Shown piece after piece: positions 17,641 through 26,369 of a stretch of 64,000 nt of DNA. The first letter of the stretch is position 1; each line of letters starts with the position of its first letter. The notes below the pieces were generated by a model. That model ran no database searches. It was not told the DNA's origin and was given only the letters and a program-made list of their open reading frames with translations. Position numbers and translations under genes: made by a program. The stretch lies in NCBI RefSeq assembly GCF_003667315.2, contig NZ_RCTZ02000007.1:181525-245524 (forward strand), in the 5' to 3' direction. Source of the DNA: Tropicibacter alexandrii. Its GTDB lineage: Bacteria; Pseudomonadota; Alphaproteobacteria; Rhodobacterales; Rhodobacteraceae.

Positions 17641-18402
17641 TCAGGACGGAAAGATCGCCGCCATTTCCTTGTCGAAGCGCGCCCATGTGATGCTGGCCTT
17701 GTTGCCTGCATAGCCGTGGTAATGCGATTTGCCGGTGGAATTCGGCAGGCCCGCCCAGATCTTGGCAAGGTTGTTCATGAAGGCCTTCCGGCTGAGTTCG
17801 CCCCGCCTGATCTTGTTCAGACCGGCTTCCTCCAGCAGGATATCGGCCAGCGCGTCCTGGACCTGAGGGGTAAAGCGCGTCTCGGGGCCAAAACCCGCCT
17901 GCTTGGCCAGACGGCGCAAGGTCGAGGGGATGAACTGGTAGCGCCCGATGGCGTGGGGCTGGCGCGGGGTGGCTTTGATCCAAGCGTAGATTTCGCCCAA
18001 GGTCATGTCCGTGGGGGCCTTGGACGGCTTCACGCGCGCCCCGTGCTGGACGGAATCGTAGCCCTTGGACGAGGCCTCGGCGCTGGCGATGACGTGCCGG
18101 ATGCGGTCGGCATCCGAGGCAAACGGGCCGGGCTGGGGCAGGGCAACCGGGCGCGAGCGATGCGCGCGGATCGGCGCGGGGGAAAAGAACCCGTCCTGCC
18201 CCCCGGCGAACAGGCTGGCGCTTTGGACCTTTGCCCCCCCTTGGCCGGGGGGGATCAACGGCGCCGCGCGCGATGTGATCAAGGCCGCGCTGGCCGATTG
18301 GATCAACGGCACGCCCCCGGACTGCAACAGGCTGCCCTGTTGCGCCAGCAACGGGCTGGCGAGCAGGGACAGGCACAGGGCAAGCAGGCGTGACAGCGGC
18401 AT
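17641..18402 (-). CDS. Secreted lysozyme-like muramidase
   Basis: A 253-residue exported protein. A signal peptide ends near residue 20 (LLASPLLAQ), and a Ser/Ala-rich segment follows to about 95. The C-terminal domain has IRHVIASAEASSKGYDSVQ, MTLGEIYAWI, then AIGRYQFIPSTLRRLA. This is the pattern of lambda-endolysin-like lytic enzymes, in which the Glu of the first motif is catalytic and GRYQF lines the cleft. It probably cuts cell-wall glycan in the periplasm. It is not beside phage genes, so a housekeeping role is likely. The ATG at 18402 has AGAGGT upstream; a TTG at 18420 is a weaker option. Convergent with the sulfotransferase gene. Confidence 0.8.
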   Translation of the reverse strand: MPLSRLLALCLSLLASPLLAQQGSLLQSGGVPLIQSASAALITSRAAPLIPPGQGGAKVQSASLFAGGQDGFFSPAPIRAHRSRPVALPQPGPFASDADRIRHVIASAEASSKGYDSVQHGARVKPSKAPTDMTLGEIYAWIKATPRQPHAIGRYQFIPSTLRRLAKQAGFGPETRFTPQVQDALADILLEEAGLNKIRRGELSRKAFMNNLAKIWAGLPNSTGKSHYHGYAGNKASITWARFDKEMAAIFPS

Positions 18403-18471
18403 CGGGACCTCTCGTGGCAACTCAAGAGGTTTTGCCGCAAATGTGTTGAAAAAGGTTTGAGCCTTGCAGGA

Positions 18472-18873
18472 TCAATTCGCCCAAGGTGCGGCGGGGCAGT
18501 CAAGCGCGATCAGGCGGCCCTGTTCAAAGCGCGCCGTGACGCCGATCCCCCAATCGGTTTTGTGCGCGTACCAGCCATAGGCCGCGCCCTCTTGGCGGGC
18601 CGGTTCCCCGAGCAAAAGATAGGCTCGCGCCACGCTGTCCCCGATGGCCAGACGGTGGCATTGCGCGGCCGGATAGGACTGCACCCCACATGTTCCTTCC
18701 TCATGACAGGTCTCTGTCATGCAGCGGTTGGCAACTGGTGACCAAAGCCCGTCACGTACGCTCTCACAGACATATTGTCGGGGTTTCGGACGGTTGGCCC
18801 AAACGCTTGGTGGTAGGAATTGCAGGCACAGCACCAGCCCGATGGCCGCGATCAAAGCGACGAGGCGCTTCAC
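18472..18873 (-). CDS. Small exported protein coupled to RNase T2, unknown function
   Basis: I do not recognise the family. The GTG at 18873 overlaps the RNase T2 stop in a GTGA junction, which decides the start; the frame is open to 18909 but only with a TTG. The 133-residue product begins with a hydrophobic segment (VALIAAIGLVLCLQFL) that could be a signal peptide or anchor. The mature part has six or more cysteines, including CMTETCHEEGTCG and a distal C in LDCPA, so it is probably periplasmic with disulfides. Coupling to a secreted ribonuclease suggests a shared pathway, but nothing in the sequence says which. Confidence 0.65.
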   Translation of the reverse strand: MKRLVALIAAIGLVLCLQFLPPSVWANRPKPRQYVCESVRDGLWSPVANRCMTETCHEEGTCGVQSYPAAQCHRLAIGDSVARAYLLLGEPARQEGAAYGWYAHKTDWGIGVTARFEQGRLIALDCPAAPWAN

Positions 18874-19490
18874 CGCACCGGTTCGAACAGGGCGTTCGTC
18901 ATCTTGCAATCGCGCACTACGTCACGGCCGCAGGGCACGGGATCAAGGTCTTTGGACAGGCAGACGCGTGCTTCTTGGATGTGGCCATCCTTGCAGGTGA
19001 TGGTGATCATGTCCGGCTCAAGCTCCGGGTTGGCCTCGATGAAGGCCTGTTCGACCACCTCGGCGGGCAATTTGACCGTGTCCTCCAGCCTGCGGAAAAT
19101 CTCTGGCCGGGTGATGGTGCCGTAGGCCTCGCGCGAGAGCGCGTAATAGGCGGTGGCGGACAGGCCGCTGCACACCCCGTGCTTCTTCCATTGGTGCCAT
19201 GCCAGACCGGAGGTGCCCATGATATCGGCCATCTCCGACGTCATCTGGCGCGAGGGCTGGCGTTCCGTTGTGGTGCAGTAAGACGGGTAGCCACGATGGT
19301 ATTGCGGCCAGAGACCGTGCAGCACCCAGCCGAAATCGCGGTCGCATTGCGGCGAGTTGCGCGCGTCGCCTTCGAGCGCGCACCAGTTCGGCGACCAGCT
19401 GAGCGACATGACGTAATAGTCGAACTCGCCCGAGATGTCTTGGGCCAAGGCGGGCGTGGCAAGCAGGGCGAGAAGGGCGGTCAGGCGCAT
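18870..19490 (-). CDS. Ribonuclease T2 family protein, periplasmic
   Basis: An exported 206-residue RNase T2-type enzyme that would cleave RNA through 2,3-cyclic phosphates, as E. coli RNase I does in the periplasm. The signal peptide ends at about residue 16 (TPALAQ). Conserved site I is VLHGLWPQ (H58, W61) and site II is WHQWKKHGVC (H99, K103, H104). The residue after H99 is normally the catalytic Glu (H-E-x-x-K-H-G) but here the codon is CAA, Gln100. Activity may be lowered or use another acid. It is co-transcribed with the small exported protein downstream. Confidence 0.88.
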   Translation of the reverse strand: MRLTALLALLATPALAQDISGEFDYYVMSLSWSPNWCALEGDARNSPQCDRDFGWVLHGLWPQYHRGYPSYCTTTERQPSRQMTSEMADIMGTSGLAWHQWKKHGVCSGLSATAYYALSREAYGTITRPEIFRRLEDTVKLPAEVVEQAFIEANPELEPDMITITCKDGHIQEARVCLSKDLDPVPCGRDVVRDCKMTNALFEPVR

Positions 19491-19751
19491 GGGGAACCTC
19501 GGACTGTGGACGCGGGATTGGTAGCCCGTTCAGCCGGTTTTTGCCAGAACCATGTGGCGGTCACGGGCTGTTCAAGGCGATACGCGGATTTTCACTTCCC
19601 CTTTACGGCTTTGCCCCCTATATAGGCGCCAAGTTTCCCGACAGAGGTAACCCGCTCCGGTCCGCCGGGGTGCCCGTGGCAAGGCCGCGGGCGCGGCAAC
19701 AGACTTGGCCGGGGTTCACCGGTCGGACCGTTGACGCAAAGGAGCACACCC

Positions 19752-20504
19752 ATGGCGAAGCTGCTGCACCCCAAGGCGACCGCCGTCTGGCTGGTCGACA
19801 ACACCACGCTGACCTTCAAGCAGATCGGCGATTTCACCGGCTTCCACGAGCTGGAAATCCAAGGCATCGCCGATGGCGACGTGGCCGTGGGCGTCAAGGG
19901 CTTTGACCCGGTCGCCAACAACCAGCTGGAGCAGGCCGATATCGACCGCGCCGAAAAGGACCCGCTGGCCCGGCTGAAGCTGAAGCACAACCCCGCCGCC
20001 CGCGACGAGGACAAGCGCCGCGGCCCGCGCTACACGCCCCTGTCAAAGCGTCAGGACCGCCCCAACGCGATTCTTTGGCTGGTCAAGTTCCACCCGGAAC
20101 TGTCCGATGGCCAGATCGCCAAGCTGGTCGGCACGACCAAGCCGACGATCCAGTCGATCCGCGAGCGCACCCATTGGAACATCCAGAACATGCAGCCGAT
20201 CGACCCGGTTGCGCTGGGCCTGTGCAAGCAGTCCGAACTGGACGCCGCTGTCGCCAAGGCCGCAAAAGCCGCCGGCACCACCATGAGCGACGACGAACGC
20301 CGCAAGCTGGTCTCGACCGAGCAGAGCCTCGAGATGACCGACGAGCCGCGCCTGCCGTCGGCCATCGAGGGCTTCGAGAACTTCTCGTTGACCGACCCGC
20401 GCGGTGAAGAGGAAGAGGACGAACCGGATTACAGCGATCCCGACAGCTTCTTCAAATCGCCCGCAGCGGAGGATGAGGATGACGAGGACGATCAGCCGCG
20501 CTGA
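19752..20504 (+). CDS. trcR: DUF1013 family cell cycle transcriptional regulator TrcR
   Basis: A 250-residue member of the alphaproteobacterial DUF1013 family, named TrcR for a regulator of cell-cycle genes in Caulobacter. The opening MAKLLHPKATAVWLVDNTTL and the helix-turn-helix-like part LSDGQIAKLVGTTKPTIQSIRERTHWN (in pieces, about residues 118-144) are typical. The C-terminal 50 residues are strongly acidic (GEEEEDEPDYSD and a run of D and E), which is unusual for DNA binding and may serve protein contacts. The ATG at 19752 has AAAGGAG upstream; an in-frame start 7 codons earlier lacks one. A strong terminator follows. Confidence 0.85.
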   Translation: MAKLLHPKATAVWLVDNTTLTFKQIGDFTGFHELEIQGIADGDVAVGVKGFDPVANNQLEQADIDRAEKDPLARLKLKHNPAARDEDKRRGPRYTPLSKRQDRPNAILWLVKFHPELSDGQIAKLVGTTKPTIQSIRERTHWNIQNMQPIDPVALGLCKQSELDAAVAKAAKAAGTTMSDDERRKLVSTEQSLEMTDEPRLPSAIEGFENFSLTDPRGEEEEDEPDYSDPDSFFKSPAAEDEDDEDDQPR

Positions 20505-20521
20505 TCCTACCGCCCCCAAGA

Positions 20522-20543
20522 CCCGGCCACTGGCCGGGTTTTT
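20522..20543 (+). terminator. Factor-independent terminator of trcR
   Basis: CCCGGCCA and TGGCCGGG form an 8-bp GC stem with a very small loop, followed by TTTTT. It begins 18 bases after the trcR stop. The 270 bases that follow, up to the LysR gene, show no gene or other structure to me. Confidence 0.9.
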
Positions 20544-20810
20544 CATATGCTGCCCCAGATGCGCGCCCCAAGGCGCACGACGCGCCCTCCCGCGTGGTCA
20601 ACGACTTGCGGCTGCGGGCCACGTGACCACGTCTCCGCGCCGTTCAAAGATTGGAAATCGGGGCGCGCATGGTAGATACAGGGTGGGATCACTGAGGTTT
20701 GGCTGCAATCCGAAGGCAGCTGATGGCTTGACGAAATCACGTCGTCTCATGCGGAAGAGGGCAGGCAAATCGACCAAGCCGACTTCAAAAGACAGCTGAC
20801 CATCCGGCAT

Positions 20811-21716
20811 TTGCGGGTCATCCACGGGCTGGCCGAGCTCAAGCTGGTCGCGCGGGTGGCAGCGGCGTTGAACGTGACCCAACCGGCCGTGTCCAAGCAG
20901 ATCAACGAATTGGAAGCCATCATCGGCACGCCGATCATCGCAAGAAAGCGCAACCGGCTGCACCTGACACCGGTCGGGGAGCGTCTGGCAGAGCATGCAA
21001 GGCAGGTCCTGAACCAGTTGGACCGGGCGTCCTTCGACATTCAGGCGATGGCCAGCGGTGTCTCGGGCGCGGTGACGGTGGGGGTGGTCAGTTCGGTCGC
21101 GCCGATCCTGTTGCCCGGCGCGATCAGCCTGTTCAAACGCAGTGCGCCCGATGCCAGCCTGTCGGTGACCGAAGGCCATTTCGTATCGCTCTATCCACGG
21201 CTCGAGGCCGGGCAGATCGACCTGCTGATCGCCCGCGTCTGGCAGCCGCAAGACCTGCCGGGGATCGAGCAGGCGGTCATGTTCAGCGAGCCGCTGGTGG
21301 TCGTGGCCGGGCGGGATCATGCGCTGGCGCGGCAGGAGGATGTCAGGTGGCCAGAGGCGGTGCGTTGGCCTTGGGTCCTGCCGCAGCCGGATTCGGTGGC
21401 GCGGCGCGCGGTGGATGCGCTCTTTGCGGAGTACGGGCTGACCACGCCGTCGAACACGATTTCATCTCTATCGCTGTCTTTGAACCTCGAACTGCTGCGC
21501 GAGATGCCGGTTCTGGCACTGTTTCCGCAAAGCCTTGCGCAGGCCTACGCGGCGCGCGGTGACTTGGTGGTTCTGCCGCTTGATACCGCGGGCTTCCTCT
21601 CCGAGGCGCGGTGCTTCTGGAAATCGGGTGCGGAACTGTCCAACAGCACCTTCGCGCTGTTCATGGATTGCCTGCGGCAGACCGCAAATCAGGCCAATAC
21701 CATTCCATTTGGTTAG
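20811..21716 (+). CDS. LysR-family transcription regulator (start codon unusual)
   Basis: About 301 residues from TTG at 20811. The N-terminal helix-turn-helix is clear: AAALNVTQPAVSKQINELE, then the wing GTPIIARKRNRLHLTPVGERL; the rest is the ligand-binding domain (about 80-295). The frame is open back to 20724 and the protein likeness also starts upstream (QLTIRHLRVIHGLAE), yet this stretch contains no ATG or GTG. GAAGAGGGCAGG before an ATC at 20769 looks like a ribosome site, so an ATC start or a base error is possible. It is followed after 63 bases by the amidase-TRAP genes it probably controls. Confidence 0.85.
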   Translation: MRVIHGLAELKLVARVAAALNVTQPAVSKQINELEAIIGTPIIARKRNRLHLTPVGERLAEHARQVLNQLDRASFDIQAMASGVSGAVTVGVVSSVAPILLPGAISLFKRSAPDASLSVTEGHFVSLYPRLEAGQIDLLIARVWQPQDLPGIEQAVMFSEPLVVVAGRDHALARQEDVRWPEAVRWPWVLPQPDSVARRAVDALFAEYGLTTPSNTISSLSLSLNLELLREMPVLALFPQSLAQAYAARGDLVVLPLDTAGFLSEARCFWKSGAELSNSTFALFMDCLRQTANQANTIPFG

Positions 21717-21779
21717 GTTTAATGGCGCAGATTTCATTATCATTGCCATGACTTGCCGCCCTATCCTTAACCGAGGGAT

Positions 21780-23354
21780 ATGAAGGGGGAGGAGGCCGCA
21801 CCGGGATTTGCCGTGCGGTCGCTGGGCGACACCATGAAACAAGAAGATATCGTACAGCTCTCGGCGCGCGACGTGCTCGTCGCTTTTGCGCGGCATGACT
21901 TGACGCCCAGCGACTACCTTGAAGCCTGCCTGACGCATATTTCCCGCGTGAACCCGTTGATCAATGCGCTGACGGCGTTCGACACGGAACGGGCCGTGGC
22001 CGCGGCGGCGCGTGCGACAGCGCGTTGGGCGGCCAATGCGCCCATCGGTGCGCTGGACGGCCTTCCCATCGGCGTCAAGGACCTGCAGGACACGGCGGGT
22101 CTGCTGACCACCCATGGCAGCCCCCGGGCGCGGGGGAATGTCCCCGAGGCCGATTTGCCGATGGTGGCGCGATTGCGCGCGGCGGGGGCCATCGTCTTGG
22201 CCAAGACCAACGTGCCGGAGATGGGGGCGGGTGGGAACAGTCGGAACCCGGTCTGGGGCGCGACGGGCAATCCTTTCGATCCCGCGTTGATCGCGGGCGG
22301 GTCGTCGGGTGGATCGGCGGCGGCGCTGGCGGCCGACATGCTGCCCCTGTGCACCGGCTCGGACACGGGTGGGTCGTTGCGGCTGCCCGCTGCGATCTGC
22401 GGCGTCGTGGGCTACCGCCCGTCGGTCGACGTGATCGCGCATCCGACGCGACCGCTGGGCTGGTCGGGGATTTCGGTGTTGGGCCCGATGGCACGGGACA
22501 TGGATGATCTGCTGCTGATGCTGGGCGTCTGTGCGGGGCATGATGCGAACGATCCGCTGTCCATGCCGTCCGCCCCTGCGCGCTTTGCCGGGTTTTCCGG
22601 AAAACCGCTGAGCGCGCTGCGCCTTGGCTGGTCCGAAGACTTTGGCGATGCGCCGGTCGATGCGGATATCCGCGCGACCTTCCACGCGCGGCTCAAGGCG
22701 CTTGCCCCGCATGTGGCCGAGTGCCGCGCGGTGGACCTGAACCTTGGCGAGATGGACCGCACCTTCGACATCCTGCGCGCCGAAAGCTTTTTGTCGGCCT
22801 TCGATGGCCCGGCGCAAAGGGCGCCGCAGGATTTCGGTGACACGATCCACGCAAACCTTGCCTTGGGTCGTCAATTCACTCTGGCGGACAGAGGCTGGGC
22901 CCATGCCGAGCAAACCCGCATCCTGCGGGCATTCAACGCGCGCATTGCCGGGCTGGATGCCATCCTGTTGCCGACCGTGCCGGTCTCTCCGTTCCCGTGG
23001 ACGCAACCGCATGCCGAACGGATCGACGGGCAAGAGATGGATATCTACTACCGTTGGTTGGCGCTGACCTATCGCGGCTCCTTGATGGGTGGCCCGTCGA
23101 TCACCCTGCCCACGGGACGAGACGGCGCCGGGATGCCCTTTGGTCTGCAGATGCTTGGGCCAGTGCGCGGCGACGAGGGGCTGTTGGCCGTTGCCAAGGC
23201 CATCGAAACGCTCTTTGCCGCCGACCCCGAAACCGCGCGTCCGCGCCCCGATCTGGCGCGGCTGAAGCCGGTCGAGCCGGGGCTGCGCTCCATCGTCACG
23301 CACCCGCCGTCGACCCAGCCCCAGAGGGCCGGGGCCGTGCAAACCGCAGTCTGA
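21780..23354 (+). CDS. Amidase (amidase signature family)
   Basis: Hydrolyses an amide bond; the substrate is unknown. The Ser-cisSer-Lys triad is complete: K100 in GLPIGVKDLQDT, S175 in GGSSGGSAAAL and S199 in GSDTGGSLRLPA, with the family spacing. Length is 524 residues from ATG 21780, or 506 from ATG 21834; neither has an ideal ribosome site and the family N-terminus would fit the second. GatA is unlikely because no gatC or gatB lies nearby. It sits between a LysR gene and a TRAP transporter, which suggests that the transporter brings in the amide that this enzyme splits. Confidence 0.9.
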   Translation: MKGEEAAPGFAVRSLGDTMKQEDIVQLSARDVLVAFARHDLTPSDYLEACLTHISRVNPLINALTAFDTERAVAAAARATARWAANAPIGALDGLPIGVKDLQDTAGLLTTHGSPRARGNVPEADLPMVARLRAAGAIVLAKTNVPEMGAGGNSRNPVWGATGNPFDPALIAGGSSGGSAAALAADMLPLCTGSDTGGSLRLPAAICGVVGYRPSVDVIAHPTRPLGWSGISVLGPMARDMDDLLLMLGVCAGHDANDPLSMPSAPARFAGFSGKPLSALRLGWSEDFGDAPVDADIRATFHARLKALAPHVAECRAVDLNLGEMDRTFDILRAESFLSAFDGPAQRAPQDFGDTIHANLALGRQFTLADRGWAHAEQTRILRAFNARIAGLDAILLPTVPVSPFPWTQPHAERIDGQEMDIYYRWLALTYRGSLMGGPSITLPTGRDGAGMPFGLQMLGPVRGDEGLLAVAKAIETLFAADPETARPRPDLARLKPVEPGLRSIVTHPPSTQPQRAGAVQTAV

Positions 23355-23358
23355 GAAC

Positions 23359-24648
23359 ATGCCCATGTGGATCATTCCCGTTGTCTTCGTTGTCCTGCTG
23401 ATCAGCGGCACCGCGTTTGCCTATCTGATGGGGGCGGTGTCGGTGCTGTCTTTCGTAATGGTCGGCAAGGCGCAGTTCCTGTCGATCCTGCCGCAGCGCA
23501 TCTTTGCCCAGCTTGACGTCTTCGCGTTCATGGCCATGCCGCTGTTCATCCTGACCGCCGAGATCATGACCCGCGCGGGCGTGACGCGCAGCCTGATCGA
23601 TTTCTCGCTGTCCATCGTCGGGCGGTTCCGGGGGGGCTTGGGGCATGTGAACATCCTGACCTCGGTGTTCTTTGCGGGCATCTCGGGCTCGGCCATCGCA
23701 GATAGCGCGGCGCTGTCGCGGACATTCGTACCCGAGATGGAAGAGCGCGGGTATGACCGCTATTACGCGGGCGCCATCACGGCGGCCTCTTCGATGATCG
23801 GGCCGATCATCCCCCCATCGATCATCATGATCATCTACGGCGGCCTGACGGGCGCATCGGTGGCCGCGCTGTTTGCGGCCGGGGTCATTCCGGGCCTGCT
23901 TCTGGCGGTGGCGCTGATCGTGCTGAATGCGGTGATCGCGCGCCTGCGCAACCATCCGGGCGGTGCCTCTGACGATCTGCCGCGCTTCTGGCCCAGCCTG
24001 AAACGCGCGGCCCCGGCGCTGCTCTTGCCGGTGGTCATCCTCGGATCGTTGGTGCTGGGCCTTGCCACGCCAACCGAAGGCTCGGCGGTTGCCGTGCTCT
24101 TTGCGCTGATCGCAGGGCAGTTCTACACCGGGCTGAGCCGCAAGATGATCGTGGAGGCGCTGGAAGCCACGGCGCGGATGACCGGGACGATCTTCATCAT
24201 TCTGGCCGCGATCTCCGTTCTGGGGTTTCTGGCCGGGCAGATGGGCTGGAGCCAGGCTCTCGCCGATTGGGTGGAAAGCATTGGCCTGACCGGCCCCAGA
24301 TACCTCTTTTTCCTCGTGGGTATTTTCCTGCTGGCGGGGATGTTCATGGACACGCCGGTGGCCCTGTCGCTGCTGATCCCGCTGTTCGCACCGCAGGCGC
24401 TGGAGCAGGGGATCAATCCGATCCATCTCGGGATCGTGCTGTGTTTCAACCTGTGCGTCGGGCTGATCACGCCCCCCTTGGGCAAATGTCTGGTGGTGGT
24501 CGCGGCGCTCACCAACCTGAATTACTGGCGGCTGGCCTGGACGGCCCTGCCTTTTGTCGTGGTGCAGGTTCTGCTGCTGCTGGCGCTGGCCTATTGGCCA
24601 GAACTGAGTCTGAGCGTGCCGCGCCTTGCTGGCTTTTCCGTCGATTGA
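23359..24648 (+). CDS. TRAP transporter large permease, DctM type
   Basis: The 429-residue integral membrane subunit (about 12 or 13 segments) that carries out sodium-driven uptake in tripartite ATP-independent periplasmic transporters. Family motifs include FFAGISGSAIADSAAL, AASSMIGPIIPPSIIMIIYG and FMDTPVALSLLIPLF, and NLCVGLITPPLGKCL near the end. It starts 4 bases after the amidase stop, so it is co-transcribed. The order amidase, large permease, binding protein, small permease is not the common P-Q-M order. Confidence 0.93.
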   Translation: MPMWIIPVVFVVLLISGTAFAYLMGAVSVLSFVMVGKAQFLSILPQRIFAQLDVFAFMAMPLFILTAEIMTRAGVTRSLIDFSLSIVGRFRGGLGHVNILTSVFFAGISGSAIADSAALSRTFVPEMEERGYDRYYAGAITAASSMIGPIIPPSIIMIIYGGLTGASVAALFAAGVIPGLLLAVALIVLNAVIARLRNHPGGASDDLPRFWPSLKRAAPALLLPVVILGSLVLGLATPTEGSAVAVLFALIAGQFYTGLSRKMIVEALEATARMTGTIFIILAAISVLGFLAGQMGWSQALADWVESIGLTGPRYLFFLVGIFLLAGMFMDTPVALSLLIPLFAPQALEQGINPIHLGIVLCFNLCVGLITPPLGKCLVVVAALTNLNYWRLAWTALPFVVVQVLLLLALAYWPELSLSVPRLAGFSVD

Positions 24649-24670
24649 GTTACAAATGGGAGGACTGAAT

Positions 24671-25645
24671 ATGAAACTCAAAGCACTCGCCCTTGTGGCG
24701 CTTATGGCCTCGGCCTCGGCTGTGTCTGCCGAAGTGAAGATCGCGCTCGACAGCGGCCCCGATCTGGAGACCTCGGGATCGTACAACTGGGCGCAGGCCT
24801 TTGGCGCCAGGTTGAAAGAGGGCGGCATGGACCCGCGCGAAATGCCCCGCGGCTCGGTCGGCAACGAGGCCGAGAAATTCGACCAGTTGTCCACCGGCCT
24901 GCTCGAAGTCTCGCTGTCCGATGTGCGCGCCATCGCGCAGGTCGATCCCTTCGTCTATGGGCTGCGCTTGCCGTACATGTTCGACGACGCGGCGCATATG
25001 CAGCGCGTGTTGAACGAGGGCAAGCTGTTCGACCGCATCAACGAGTCCATCGCCGGTCAGGACGTGAAGCTGGTCGCCATCGTGCCGATCGGCCCGTCCT
25101 CGGGGATCATCACCACCACCGCAGCGGTGCGCAAGCCCGCCGACATGGCAAGCCTGCGGATGCGCGCGCTCGATGACGCCCAGATCGCCATGTATCAGGC
25201 TTGGGGCTCGACCGGCACCATCGTGCCGTGGGGCGAAGTGCCCGCGGGTCTTCAGACCGGGGTGATCGATGGCTACCTCAACTCGCCTTTCGTGCCGATC
25301 ACCTTTGGCCAGACCGACTTCGTCAAGAATTTCTCGGATGCCCGCGTGATCGTCCCGATCCGCGCCGTCATCGTCTCGAAGATGTGGTACGATGGCCTGT
25401 CCGATGAGCAGCGCGCAACCGTCGATGCGGCGGTCGAGGCTGGCAACGCGGCCACCCAGGCCTGGCTTGACGAGGTCTCGGAAAGCTCGCTCTCGGCGCT
25501 TGAGGACAAGGGCGTCACCGTCCAGCGCCTGACCGATGAAGAGCGCAACGCCTTCCGCGAGCTTTCGAAAGCGGTCTACGAGTCCGGCTTGCTGCCGTCC
25601 GAGGACGTGAAGACCTGGAGCGAGCTGTCCGCCAAGGCCCGCTAA
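24671..25645 (+). CDS. TRAP transporter substrate-binding protein, DctP type
   Basis: A 324-residue periplasmic binding protein. The signal peptide ends near residue 20 (ASASAVSA). The ligand-site segment is LRMRALDDAQIAMYQAWG, with the Arg that normally pairs with a substrate carboxylate, followed by PWGEVPAGLQTGVIDGYLN, the standard DctP pattern. So the substrate probably has a carboxylate. GGGAGGA precedes the ATG at 24671; the open frame starts earlier in the end of dctM but without a ribosome site. It hands substrate to the DctM/DctQ pair on either side. Confidence 0.93.
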   Translation: MKLKALALVALMASASAVSAEVKIALDSGPDLETSGSYNWAQAFGARLKEGGMDPREMPRGSVGNEAEKFDQLSTGLLEVSLSDVRAIAQVDPFVYGLRLPYMFDDAAHMQRVLNEGKLFDRINESIAGQDVKLVAIVPIGPSSGIITTTAAVRKPADMASLRMRALDDAQIAMYQAWGSTGTIVPWGEVPAGLQTGVIDGYLNSPFVPITFGQTDFVKNFSDARVIVPIRAVIVSKMWYDGLSDEQRATVDAAVEAGNAATQAWLDEVSESSLSALEDKGVTVQRLTDEERNAFRELSKAVYESGLLPSEDVKTWSELSAKAR

Positions 25646-25702
25646 GGTCGACCGGGCGCCCGTCAGTCCGGGCGCCCCTTTCCCCAAGCAGAGGCCATCG
25701 CC

Positions 25703-26242
25703 ATGCGACACCTGATCATTGCCAGCAGCAACGCGCTGCACCAGGCCGCCCGATGGGTGGCGATCCTTGCCGTCGCCGGGATGTTCGTCACCGTGATGAT
25801 TCAGGTGGTTGCGCGCTATGGCTTTTCGTCCCCGCCGATCTGGACCGAGGACGTTGCGCGGTACATGATGGTTTGGACCGGGCTGCTGGGAACGACGCTG
25901 TCGTTCAAGTCACGCTCGGATGCCGTTCTGATGCAGAGCATCTTTCCGGCGCGTCCGAGCCTTCTGGGTCTGATGGCGGACGCCATCCGCTCGGCGGCGG
26001 TTCTCGCCTTCGTGTTGCCGGTCATCTACTTTTCGTTCGTCGGGCTGCGCGGCGGCTTGGCCAAGGGGTATCTGGGCCGTCAAGCCGGGTTGACGGCGGA
26101 CACGTTGGGGATCGCGATGGTGTGGATCGCGGTGATCGTTCCGATCGCGATGGTCATCATCATCGTTCACTTGGCCGCACAATGGGCGGGCGACGGGGTC
26201 GACACGTCGAACGAACAGCCAGTGGACACCAGTCTGGATTGA
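25703..26242 (+). CDS. TRAP transporter small permease, DctQ type
   Basis: A 179-residue, four-helix membrane subunit that partners DctM. The family pattern WTEDVARYMMVWTGLLG after the first helix is present, with helices near residues 17-38, 53-70, 93-115 and 133-158. It is the last gene of the amidase-TRAP operon, 57 bases after dctP. The tail is hydrophilic and acidic (VDTSNEQPVDTSLD). No terminator hairpin is obvious before the convergent recR gene. Confidence 0.9.
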   Translation: MRHLIIASSNALHQAARWVAILAVAGMFVTVMIQVVARYGFSSPPIWTEDVARYMMVWTGLLGTTLSFKSRSDAVLMQSIFPARPSLLGLMADAIRSAAVLAFVLPVIYFSFVGLRGGLAKGYLGRQAGLTADTLGIAMVWIAVIVPIAMVIIIVHLAAQWAGDGVDTSNEQPVDTSLD

Positions 26243-26369
26243 CAGACAGCGTTCGCCGCGACCGCCTTGCGTCCGGGGAGCACAAGGCCGACGCGATCTG
26301 GTGTGCAAAGCGTCACGGAGCTTTGCCTGGCCGCCCGTGGGCCTGCCGCAAAAGGCTATTCTCAAGTCA

